Below are positions 22,815-32,189 of a stretch of 64,000 nucleotides of DNA, one piece after another. Location: NCBI RefSeq assembly GCF_009727055.1, contig NC_052349.1, forward strand, positions 48,776,085-48,840,084, in the 5' to 3' direction. Both the position numbers and the translations under genes were made by a program. Each line of letters opens with the position of its first letter. The first letter of the stretch is position 1. Below the pieces are notes generated by a model. That model was not told where the DNA came from, did not search any database, and was given only the letters and a program-made list of their open reading frames with translations. Origin of the DNA: Benincasa hispida (Eukaryota; Streptophyta; Magnoliopsida; Cucurbitales; Cucurbitaceae).

Positions 22815-23400
22815 TTATTTTGAAAATTTGAATCTACTTTTGAAGTATTTATATTTTGATAAATTTTTTTTGTTGAAAGAATTATCATTATCATCTTTTG
22901 AAGAAAATTCCTTCTTTTCACAAATTTGAAGTGAAGAATTAGAAACATACTTTCTATTTGAACTATCATGGTCACAAGAGTGAAGAGATGCATCAGAAAA
23001 ATTATGAGTAATCAAATCCAAACCATAATGAATGGAAGGGGCTACCAAACAATGAGAACTTTTGTATAGCATAGAATCAATAATGTGATCAATTTCATCA
23101 TATGTGTCCATGGAGCAAAGAGAATAATATTCCTCCAAAAATCTCATAGCGTCATAAATGTTGAAAGATTTCACCTCTCCGTCAAATTCTACTGACAAAG
23201 ATCCTTTATCTACATCAATTATAGTTTTTGCAGTTTTTATGAAGGGTCTACCAAGTAGAATGTTAGAGGAAGAAGTAGAGTATGGTTCAATCATTTTAAA
23301 ATATAAAAATCAACAAGAAAGATTAATTCTCCAACTCTCAACAAAACATCTTCTACAATGCCTAGGGGTTGAATATATGACCTATCTGCTAATTGTACGC
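22815..23400 (-). pseudogene. Gypsy aspartic protease domain
   Basis: The minus strand reads NILLGRPFIKTAKTIIDV, then GSLSVEFDGEV and an FNIYDAM segment. This is the C-terminal half of the retropepsin-like domain typical of gag-pol from Athila/Tat-type gypsy elements (I/L-LGRPF flap region). Upstream, toward 23,520, are remains of the DMGAS-type catalytic region (phrases equivalent to ALLDLGVSIN), with stops. The open segment of 159 codons ends in Ser/Asn/Lys-rich sequence before the internal deletion. Confidence 0.75.
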
Positions 23401-23879
23401 AAACATTCCTTTTTTGTAGGCCAATCAGTTTAAGATCTTCCTAGACATGAAAAGGCATGACATTTATTGATACGCCTAGGTCCAGCATGTCATGAGTGAT
23501 AATTCTATCTCTTATCTTACAAGATAGAGTAAACATTCCAGGGTCTCTACATTTTTTAGGCGTGTCTTTTTTTAACAAAGTAGACACGTTTTTTCTAACA
23601 ATTACTCTCTCATCTTCTTTTCCTTTTCTTTTCTTAGTACATAAGTCTTTTAAGAATTTAGCATACCTATGTATTTGTTGTATTGCATTAAGAAAAGGAA
23701 TATTAATTTGTACCTTTTAAACATTTCAATTAGCTTATGGTCAATATCTTCTACCTTAGGATTTGCTAGTCTACTAGGAAAGGGGGCCTTAAGTACATAT
23801 GTCTCTACATTAGGGGGAGAGTAGTTACATACTTCAGGGAAGATGAAAGATTCCTTAGATTCATTTACCTTGTTATCAC

Positions 23880-24960
23880 GATCAATTACCTATTCAGGCT
23901 TCTTGAGAGTTGGTTGAAAAGCCTTGTCGAGTTTCTTGTTGAAAAGATTCTGTGTCTTGTTGAAGTTGTATATTGTCCTTTTGCAAATTGTGTAGTTCCC
24001 ATTGAAATTTTAACGAATGGTCAGCAAGAGATTTAACTACATCCTCGAGAGACGTAACTAAGGAACTTGCCCTTGAGATCCCCACTTGAAATTTGGGTGA
24101 TCTCGCCACCCTTGGTTATAAGTTTGCCGATGGGGGTCGTACTTCCTTTGGAAACCACCTATTTCATTAACTTGAGGTTGACCTTTTGGGCAAGCTTCCA
24201 AAGCATGTCTAACCACTCCACATGCTCCACATGTTTAAATTTGGGGATGTCCTCCTTGAGCAACTTGGGTGAAAAGAGAAACTAGATTAGATACTTGAGT
24301 TCTCAACTCACTAACCTCTTTAGCTTGAACAACATCATATTCTAGAGTCCTTGATCCAAAGTTCTGTGAATTCTCTGCCATGGTTGATATTAGTTGACTA
24401 GCTTCAGTGGCCATTTTGTTAGCTAAAGTTCCATCGGTGACTACATCAATGTTGCTCCTATCAGATGGAAGCAATCCTGAATAGAAATATTGAATAAGAT
24501 AGATTAGAAATTTGATGATGGGGAAAGGAAGCACAAAGTTGCTTATACCTTTCCCAATACTCATATAAGGATTCTCATACCAATTGCTTTATACCATGTA
24601 TTTCTTTTCTAATATTATTAGCCTTAGATGTAGAGGAAAATTTTTCTAAAAACTTTTTCTTAAGACCATTCCACGTGGTGATCGATCCAGTCAGTAAGTA
24701 GTACAACCAATTCTTAGCCATATCCTTCAAGGAGAAGGGGAAGGCCCTAAGATTAAGTTGTTCTTGTGTTACCTCATGTGGGCGCACATCGTCACATACT
24801 AAATAGAAATTTTTTTTCATGTGTTTGTGTGGATCCTCACCTAGATTACCTCAAAAAAGTGGGTAAAAGATTAACTAAACCAGGTTTCAATTAAAATGGT
24901 ATCGTAGTCTCCGAGTACACTATACATAATTGTTGTTGAGTGTAATCTGGTTCAGCAAGC
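23880..24960 (-). pseudogene. Gypsy gag, broken
   Basis: Minus-strand segments in order: a gag core with LRAFPFSLKDMAKNWLYYL and WNGLKKKFLEKF (24,575-24,820), which is the typical retrotransposon gag motif set, preceded by an EDPHKH phrase. Next come IKQLV...YYNGLLPSDRSNIDV-like and GTLANKMATEA (24,235-24,564). A zinc-knuckle remnant with CGVVRHALEACPKG character lies near 24,200. Last is a distal coiled-coil-like part (LEDVVKSLADHSLKF, 23,894-24,109). Frame breaks near 24,570 and 24,230 separate the pieces. Confidence 0.75.
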
Positions 24961-25235
24961 TCTCTTAATGTTTTCTCCCTTGCTTCACCCATAGTGTTTG
25001 TTTGTATTGGTTCCTCTTCTTGACTTGATTCTTCCAATTCTCCGTTTTCTCTTCTTATTCTTTCCTTTTATAGTCTCTTCTCTTCATGGTCGATATCTAT
25101 AAAAAAAATCACAAAGTATACTCCGAGAAGAGTCGGTCATGCACAAAAAGATAGTTTAATCAAACTAACTATTTTTTTTTTTTAATTTCTCTTTCTAAAA
25201 GAAAGGAATTCAAGGATTTTTAAAGGTCAATTGCA

Positions 25236-25260
25236 CGGTTCCCCGACAATGATGCCAATT
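25236..25260 (-). other. Gypsy primer-binding site
   Basis: The minus strand reads AATTGGCATCATTGTCGGGG directly after the LTR end CCAAACA, the same layout as at 17,358-17,380 but with one change in GGCGCC. Confidence 0.7.
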
Positions 25261-26239
25261 TGTTTGGTCTAAAATAGGTGTTGTTAATTCCATCTTACCT
25301 AAAACAAATGAAATTTGTAATACTCTAGCTACAACTAGAACTAACACATAGTAATAGTGGAGTAAGAGGACGATCGCAAGAGAACCTCTATTAATTGGCC
25401 TAAAATAGACTAATTGAATTCCAAAATGAAAAAGATTAAAGGGAGGGGGGGGGGTGACTTTGATTTTCAAACTGATAAAGATGCTAGAAAGTCTACATCT
25501 GGATCAGTGTTCACTCTTAATGGAAGAGCAGTAGTGTGGAGAAGTGTAAAGAAAAACTATATTGCGGACTCCACAATGGAAGCTGAATACGTAGCTACTT
25601 GTGAAGCAGCAAAGGAAGCAGTATGCATTAAACTGACTTAACAAAGAATCATGCAATTAGATTATTCAATAGTTCATTAAGAATAAATTTCTAATGCCCT
25701 AATTAGCTAATTTGACAATTAATTCTAATCTAGGTCTTAATTGCTTCCTAAAGACATTTCACAATTAATCTTTAAATTGCATTAAACTGATGGGTTTTCA
25801 ACTATTCCAATCTTAAAATCAAAAGACTAAAAATTCAAGAATTATTGCATGAATGTTCTGAATTAATAGGTTCTTTAAAGAGAAAAAGAAAAAGAAGTCT
25901 ACATTTTCTATCAAGACTACTAATTCTTGCAACAATAATTACAATTTTGTTATAGAACTATGCAAATTTTGCATACAAAAATTGATTAATCTTGAGTCAT
26001 CAATTCAATCTTAATAAATTTTATTCTAAATCTCAGCAAGAACATTCAAAAGAAAGTAATTACATGAAAGAAAATTCATGGAAAAGTCTCAAGAAAGTGT
26101 CAATCTACATAATTCCCCAAGAAAAAGGATTACCTACTCATGAATGATGAAATTCTTCAAGTAATCCGTTGATAGTTGCATATTTGGTACAAGGATCGAA
26201 TACAAATTGATTGAACCTCTAAAAAATTTACAAGAATAG
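25261..26239 (-). mobile_element. Gypsy 5' LTR, truncated, with a copia insert
   Basis: It aligns with the LTR at 37,161-38,145: shared TAAAATAGGTGT, CACATAGTAATAGTGGA, ATCATGCAATTAGATTATTC and CTCAGCAAGAACATTCAAA blocks. The last 560 bp or so of the full LTR are missing. About 150 bp of LTR have been replaced by copia RNase H sequence (25,456-25,627). A G9-10 run lies at the left edge of the insert. Confidence 0.75.
25456..25627 (+). pseudogene. Captured copia RNase H fragment
   Basis: The plus strand encodes DFDFQTDKDARKSTSGSVF, LNGRAVVWRSVK and ADSTMEAEYVATCEAAKEA. This is the copia RNase H core, open in frame, in an otherwise gypsy LTR. Its closest counterpart in the window is the minus-strand RNase H at about 60,840-61,010. 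No element ends or target duplications flank it, so it looks like filler DNA from break repair. Confidence 0.85.
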
Positions 26240-26241
26240 TT

Positions 26242-28960
26242 GTGAGGAGGGTTGAAGTAACTGGATCACTACGTAATAGGTACTTGAAGAATGATTTTGC
26301 GGGGGGCATTCATATTGGTACCTTAGAGACAGTGTACAAGGAGATGGAGTTTGAGAACGACATGGATGTTGTGAAGATGACATTGGTTTATTACACTGAA
26401 TTGGGTATGGTGGGAAGGGAGAAGATGAGAGCCAATATCGACGAGACCTTATTAATTGATGTGGAGGATTTAGATTACAGCAATTCCATGGATTGGGGAA
26501 ATGTGTTATGGGAGAGGACGTTACTTGGACTACAAAGAGGATTGAGTGGCAAGGCAGAGAACTACAAAAAAAGGTCCAAGAACAATAAGAACTACATTTT
26601 TAAGTACAACCTACTCGAGTTTCCTCATGCATTTTAGGTAATATCCATTCATTGGCCATACGAGATCTACTAATTGTAATGTCAATGTCACTTACTACTG
26701 ATGCTTGTCTTATAATCGTTTATGAATTATGGTAGGTGTGGGAATACGAGATCATTTCAAAGGCTGCCGAAAAAGTTGCCACCCGACTGAATGAACATGT
26801 CATACCTCGATTCTTAAGGTGGGAGTGTACATACTCACTATCAATCAAAACAATAGTGTGAGACATGTTTGAGTCCATCGAGGTTAATGTATTACATCAC
26901 AATTTACTTAGATTTAAGGTGAATGTCACATATAACTAACAAATTATTCGTTGTCTTGTATAGATAAGGATCACACCCATACCATTAATTATGTTCGATA
27001 GGGAGAGGTAATATAGGGATACTAGGGTCAATGAATGACCCATATACGCGTGCATTGATGTCAAGACGGCCTTTTCAGAGACACATAGATCATACCATGA
27101 TGAGGATGCTCTTAATCACTCTAGTGACTACGAGAGTCACGAGCATCGGCCTCATGAGCCAAAACTCGATGAGCATCAGTCTCACGAGCTCTCTACCNGA
27201 GCTCTCTACCGATGAGTGCGAGATTCACCCTCCTCATAAGGAGTCTCATGAGCTCTCTACTAATGAGCATGTGTCCCCATCTGAGGAGTGAAAGTTGCCT
27301 CAGCTGAATTCAACCCATTCTGAGCCCATGAGGGTGTGGGCATTCGCACATCATTCCATGACATAAACCAGAAAGTGTCTATAATGGAGCATAAATTGGA
27401 TGATGTACAGTCAGACTTGAAATATGTGAAGTTTGACTTGAGTGTCCTTCAAGCTGGCGTACAAAAAATTACCAGCCTACTACGACCATTGTGTCAGGTA
27501 CGTAATATCATCTTAAACTTATTCTAATGTAAACCTATATCACGTTGTGTTTGACTTAACATACTTTGTAATGATATAGGGTTTACGTGTGGAGTCCACC
27601 GAGACTATTGCCTCTACATTCCATTGAGTCTTGTGACCCAACCCCTTTATCAGCCACTGAGTCCCATGACCCCATTCCTCCACCTTTCACTGAGTCATAT
27701 GACCCCATTCCTCCACCTTCCACCAAGTCTCATGACCCCATCCATCCATCCTCCATCAATCCCACCTTCCCCTATCCTCAATTATCTACCACTCCTCTTG
27801 CTATGTTGCTTCCCGATGTACCAGCTTTCCCCCTATTGACCCTACCACATCCTTAGTTGCTTCCACCACAGGAATTAGTGAAGAGCGAGCCCAAGGTGAA
27901 GGGCGAACCTATGAACGATGAAGAGGAACAGAGATTGACAAGTAGGAAGAGGAAGCCAACACAACCTTACACCTCTTTAATTAACAAAGTAAGGGCGACA
28001 GGAAAAAAGTAAAAATACATTCAACTTGTTCAACATCTGATTGATATCATCCCCTATGACTTGACACACGCTATTCTAGAGGACTTGATGAATGAGTTCA
28101 TGTCCTGGTTGACTAGTATGGATATGAGTCTCCACTGAATGGTTAATGAAGTCATATTCAGGAGGAATTGCACGATGAAGGAGTTATTTCGAAAGCTACC
28201 ACATGATAGTAATTGATTTGAGAACGACGTAAGTTAACATCCCTTATTACATTTATATGCTTGTTAATTACTATTCCCATTCTTTGACATAACTTACAAA
28301 CTATAGGTCCTCGATTCTTTATTCATGTTTCTCTGAAGAAGTTTATTAGTCGGCCGAAGATATATGCTCATCGATTCACGACATTGCCACATGGCATATT
28401 GGTATGTATTATAGAGGGTTTAAATTTTAATGTACAATTTTGCATTACTGATATACACTTGAACCTATTGTTATCTATTTTGCAGAGTCACTTGAACCTC
28501 CAAGGTCCAAATAGCTTTTTCCAGGCTATATATGGGAAAACAATGGAAGAAGCTATTAAAGTATGGGCAAAAGGGCACACATATGTCGATTACGTGCTCG
28601 GATTGATACCTGAACATCAAGCTAGATGGGCAAATGTCGATTACATCTATAGTCGAGTCAACTACAAGCAACATTGGTTTATGTTGGTGGTGGACATGAA
28701 CATCGAACACGTCCTTTTGTATGACTCACTCCCCAAGTAAATCATACCCAAGGATCTGGTAAAATTCCTAGCACCCCTATGCTTTACGCTCCCTTCACTG
28801 ACACAATTCTGCGGCCTATATGAAGCAAAGCCCACCCTTGTACCTAGTCCTTAGAAGTTGAGCCGTGTCAATACAGGCGCACTACAGGCGAATACACTAG
28901 ACTGTGGGATATTCAGTCTCAAGTACTTTCAGTACTTGGTGACCGGATCGAGTATGGAGA
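26242..28960 (+). pseudogene. DUF1985 / Ulp1-like cysteine protease (MULE cargo), decayed
   Basis: The first block (26,242-26,637) matches the plant DUF1985 layout: GSLRNRYLKNDF, MTLVYYTELGMVG and LPWG-equivalent MDWGNVLWERT, ending at FPHAF. The CAG that should end this exon is TAG, followed by a GT intron start. The next exon starts at 26,736 with VWEYEIISKAAEKVATRL. Linkers follow: an E/H/S-rich repeat containing an ambiguous base (27,198), a coiled-coil-like segment (27,336-27,490) and a Pro-rich SHDPIPPPSTE repeat (27,610-27,750). The peptidase C48 end (28,290-28,960) keeps KQHWFMLVVDM with the catalytic His, LLYDSLPK with the Asp, and DCGIFSLKYFQYLV with the Cys. Stops in several linkers make it a pseudogene. 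Ulp1 enzymes process or remove SUMO-like proteins; the role in MULEs is not established. Confidence 0.75.
27198..27198. other. Ambiguous base (N)
   Basis: This is the only N I noticed. It lies between two copies of GAGCTCTCTACC inside a tandem repeat, so the assembler may have bridged an unresolved repeat. Confidence 0.95.
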
Positions 28961-29029
28961 GTTTATAACAGGATAAAATGCATGATTTTAGGTTGCAGTA
29001 TGGTGCTGAGTTGTGGGTAGATCAATATT

Positions 29030-29400
29030 TTTTTTATTAGGGCTTTCTATGTAAATCTTGATATTATTTGTAAATCTATACCATCTATGTAAATTTTGAC
29101 ATTATTTGTAAATCTAAGACAATATTTTGACATTATTTGTAAATCAAACATAATCTAAACTGTATATAGTATGGTGCCGAGTTGTGGGTAAATCAATTTT
29201 TTTATTAGGGCTTTCTATATAAATTTTGACATTATTTATAAATCTATACCATCTAAATAAATTTTGAAATTATTTGTAAACCTATACCATCTATATAAAT
29301 TTTAACATTATTTGTAAATCTATACGATCTATGTAAACTTTGACATTATTTGTAAATCTGAGACAATAATATGACATTATTTGTAAATCAAACTGAATCC
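29030..29400. repeat. AT-rich minisatellite between the two MULE genes
   Basis: About eight copies of a unit of roughly 45 bp, ATCTATGTAAATTTTGACATTATTTGTAA, sit in two blocks. Each block is preceded by GGTGC(T/C)GAGTTGTGGGTA (28,999 and 29,171), so a unit of about 170 bp was also duplicated. It occupies the place where the transposase catalytic domain should be. Confidence 0.85.
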
Positions 29401-30728
29401 AAACTGTATCGAGTATCGAGTAACATGCACCTAATGCCATGAACATGTATTTGAAATATTTTGATTCTTCAAGCTCGATCTCAAATACAGTTCTAGGATT
29501 TTCTATCTTCAAAGCATCACCATATGCATGTAAGACGACATATGATTCCTCTTGTATCCCCCTTGCAAGAGCAAAACAAGTTTCTCTTGCATGCCATGCC
29601 TTGTCATAACTAATATCAACACCGTATTGATGTCACCATATCCTCAATAATATGGTGCGATTTGTCCCCCTGACTAACACCGAATGTGTCCTTGATTAGG
29701 TGACCAATAATGAATGCACTGGCTTACCTGTGGTCATGATTCGACACTTCAATCGATCATATGTGATTGGTCGTGCATTTTGTGATCTTGAAAATATCAC
29801 ACCTGTTCATTTTAATTGCTCGAACAACCCACTTACAAGTTTGGTGTAAACATCGAATATATACAAATTTTTGTTCAATTTTTTAACCCACAACTCAAAG
29901 TTGTTCTTAATGGCCAACAATCCTAACCTCATCTTCACATCATTTTTACTGAAGAAAATTTGACCTTCTTCAACTATATCCACCAACCCTATAGACGACT
30001 GTGGTTACATGATCAAGTCCATCATTCTAGCATTACTACTCGAAGGTACATTGTTCGAATTTTGGTGAGGCACGTTCCCAACAAAATGGCCAAAATAAGT
30101 TGAAAGAATCGAAGTTGGTTGTTCTTCATTCACAACAGAAGGACAAGCCCCTAAAAAAACCTGGGTTAGTTATTCTTCATTCACAACAGAAGGATTACTC
30201 TCTAAAACAATCGGGGTTGTCTGTTCTTCATTTCTAACTTCTTTCTCTTCTATCATCACATTTTCATTTACACAATGTCCCATCATCTTCTATTGTCACA
30301 TTCGGATGCAATATGTTCGCTCAATTATCATCGATGTTATCGTTTTCCAGTGAGACAACCGATGGACAAACATCATGCTCATTAACATCACCTTCACATA
30401 TGGGTTGGTTTGATCTCTCTAGGTAGTAAATTATTGCCCCATAATGAATTTCTTCAATTTTCTCAAGAACTATAAATACCAGTGGTCTAGTATGGTCGTA
30501 CTCTGAGATGAGAAATTTGACATCAGCATCGTTCATTAAGCATACTTGAAGAGAACCAATATCCATCTTATATGTCACTCTCATTATAATCTTGAACTCT
30601 GTCGAACTAACTTGCATGATATCATATATAAGATTTACCAGCTCATTATATGTCAATGTGCTTGGAACTAGCAAACCCTTCAAACGACCAAGTATAGCAT
30701 TCTTTTGTGTCATCCTATATACCACCAT
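29400..30728 (-). pseudogene. Mutator-type (mudrA-like) transposase N-terminal half, truncated
   Basis: The minus strand starts at 30,728 with a 135-codon open part. It contains GLLVPSTLTYNELVNLIYDIM and YKMDIGSLQVCLMNDADVKF, the N-terminal layout of plant MULE transposases. Further along are the MuDR plug motif FSKNDVKMRLGLLAIKNNFE (about 29,900-29,960), a degenerate YGVDISYDKAWHARE helix region (about 29,590-29,640) and FKYMFMALGAC (29,420-29,452). That phrase normally leads into the DDE catalytic domain, which is absent. Stops and frameshifts occur after 30,320. It is a defective transposase. Confidence 0.75.
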
Positions 30729-30809
30729 AACGTAAGAATATATACTTCTCCATCCTTTAAAAAAAAAAAAAAATATAGAAAGTGAGTAGTTAGGGAAATA
30801 GGTAGCTGT

Positions 30810-30905
30810 TAAATACTTGTTATACTCGCTACTCGATGCTCGATGCTTGTCACTCGATACTCAGTATTCTCAACTCGATGCTTACTGTTTCATAGCTCTC
30901 TCCCC
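30810..30905. repeat. ACTCGATGCT word cluster
   Basis: Copies of (T)ACTCGATGCT and CACTCGATAC lie just upstream of the transposase. The same word fills the MULE terminal repeats and recurs in the gypsy LTR at 38,310-38,560. Confidence 0.7.
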
Positions 30906-31344
30906 TCATCCTCGCTCCATTGGGAGCTACTTGCATGTATTAGTGCACAGTCACAGTCACACTCACTCGTTGTCTTTGCTACGTTTTTATGTCTCGCACA
31001 TCGTCGAAAAAGTAAAAAAAGTGAGCAGAAAAAAGCACATTTACTTACTTGAGGTGTGAGACAATATAGTGAAATGATCTCAATGCCTTTATAACATCTC
31101 TGTCAAGAAAAACAGGTTTTGTGAAGAGGGTTTTCTGAAGGGAAAGTGATCCCGATTTTCTCTTTTGTGTTTCAATTTTGTTAGTTCTTAGTTAATAAAA
31201 AAAAAAATTACTTCAGATTTCAAGAAATTGATTTGAAAGAATCATGTATATTGTCAGAAAATTCCCTAATTTGTGTATATTCGTACATGAGCATTAACTA
31301 CAGAGTAGGTTCTGACGACATGAAGAATTTTAAAAAAAAATTGA

Positions 31345-31529
31345 GTATAAAGTAATCGAGTATCGAGTATGACGTGGATATAATCGAGTATACACGTGTC
31401 GATTGCAGCCGTATCTAGTGACCATTAAGCTGGGTAACAAGTGACCGTGGAACGTGTGACGAGCCATTGCGTAATGAGTGACGAGCCATCGAGTAACGAG
31501 TGATGAGCCATTGAGGATCGAGTAAATTC
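31345..31529 (-). repeat. Right terminal inverted repeat of the MULE
   Basis: Inverse match of 21,857-22,014. It contains repeated GTGACGAGCCAT(T/C)G and ATCGAGTA words and ends GATCGAGTAAATTC. Confidence 0.8.
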
Positions 31530-32189
31530 ATATTATTTTCCATATTTCAAAAATGATGCCATCTATACAAAAAAACTCTTCCATATTTATAAATATTTTA
31601 AAGAGATATGTATTTTTATATTTTTCCCCCTTATTTCACTATCTATTACAAATATCTAAAACAAAATGGAAATAGGCCCAAATAATTAAGAAGCAATTTA
31701 TTGATTAAACATAGTAAAATCTGAAAAAGTTTACTAAAAATGTAGAGGTAATAATTGATTGATTAACTCCAATTCTTTTATCACGTGAGTGATATTTGAT
31801 CAATTTTTTAGGAAAAAAAATATACTTTTTGATTGCAATAATGAAAATATAAATTTAGGTGTTGAGCTGTTTTGTCAAAAGACAGAAATATTTAAGGGAA
31901 AAAAAAAAGAGGAACAGCGAAATAAATGGGGGTATTAGGTTGTAGGCCAGATTAGAATTGTAGTTGAATTTCTTCCAAATTTGAATTGTTTTCTTTTTCA
32001 TTTCAAATGATTGTTCTTGATCAGGCTAAAGCTCTTCCCATTAACCAACCTAAAAAATTGGCTTCCATTACAGAATTCCTCCACACACCCATTTTGTCTT
32101 TTGATTTCTTCAAGCAATTTTCATTTTCACCCATCTTCCCTTTAAAGTTCCTCAAGTAATTTTCACTATCACTACACCTTGCTCTGAAA
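31530..32189. promoter_or_regulatory. Upstream region of the CHX gene
   Basis: AT-rich DNA with A-runs near 31,815 and 31,900. Just before the start codon a segment of about 65 bp is partly duplicated: TTCAAGCAATTTTCATTTTCACCCA (about 32,108) and CTCAAGTAATTTTCACTATCAC (about 32,152). I could not pick a convincing TATA box. The MULE terminal repeat ends about 660 bp upstream of the start codon, so it may have replaced part of the original promoter. Confidence 0.4.

Larger units (their letters stand above)
22200..26239 (-). mobile_element. Nested Ty3/gypsy element, internally deleted (minus)
   Basis: Order along the minus strand: partial 5' LTR (26,239-25,261), primer-binding site, gag (about 24,900-23,890), protease (23,294-22,815). 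The 3' end near 22.2-22.5 kb matches the integrase-distal region of the gypsy at 41.5-41.9 kb (shared CTGTGCCCATTCACCTT). Reverse transcriptase, RNase H and most of integrase are missing between about 22,815 and 22,560. No 3' LTR is seen. The right edge at about 26,239 abuts the Ulp1-type gene directly. Confidence 0.75.
21857..31529. mobile_element. Mutator-like element (MULE) with Ulp1-type gene, carrying a nested gypsy
   Basis: Terminal inverted repeats (21,857-22,014 and 31,345-31,529) start GAATTTACTCGATC and share an inner block with CGGCTGCAATCGACACGTGTATACTCGAT. Between them lie, converging tail to tail, a DUF1985/Ulp1 pseudogene (plus, 26.2-28.96 kb) and a mudrA-like transposase N-terminus (minus, 30.73-29.4 kb). 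Plant MULEs that carry a Ulp1-like cysteine protease are a described group. A gypsy element at 22.2-26.24 kb separates the left repeat from the protease gene. The expected 9-bp target duplication is not visible: the flanks are TGCCAATAC and ATATTATTT. The outer edges may therefore be slightly wrong or eroded. The transposase lacks its catalytic core, so the element could not move by itself. Confidence 0.7.
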
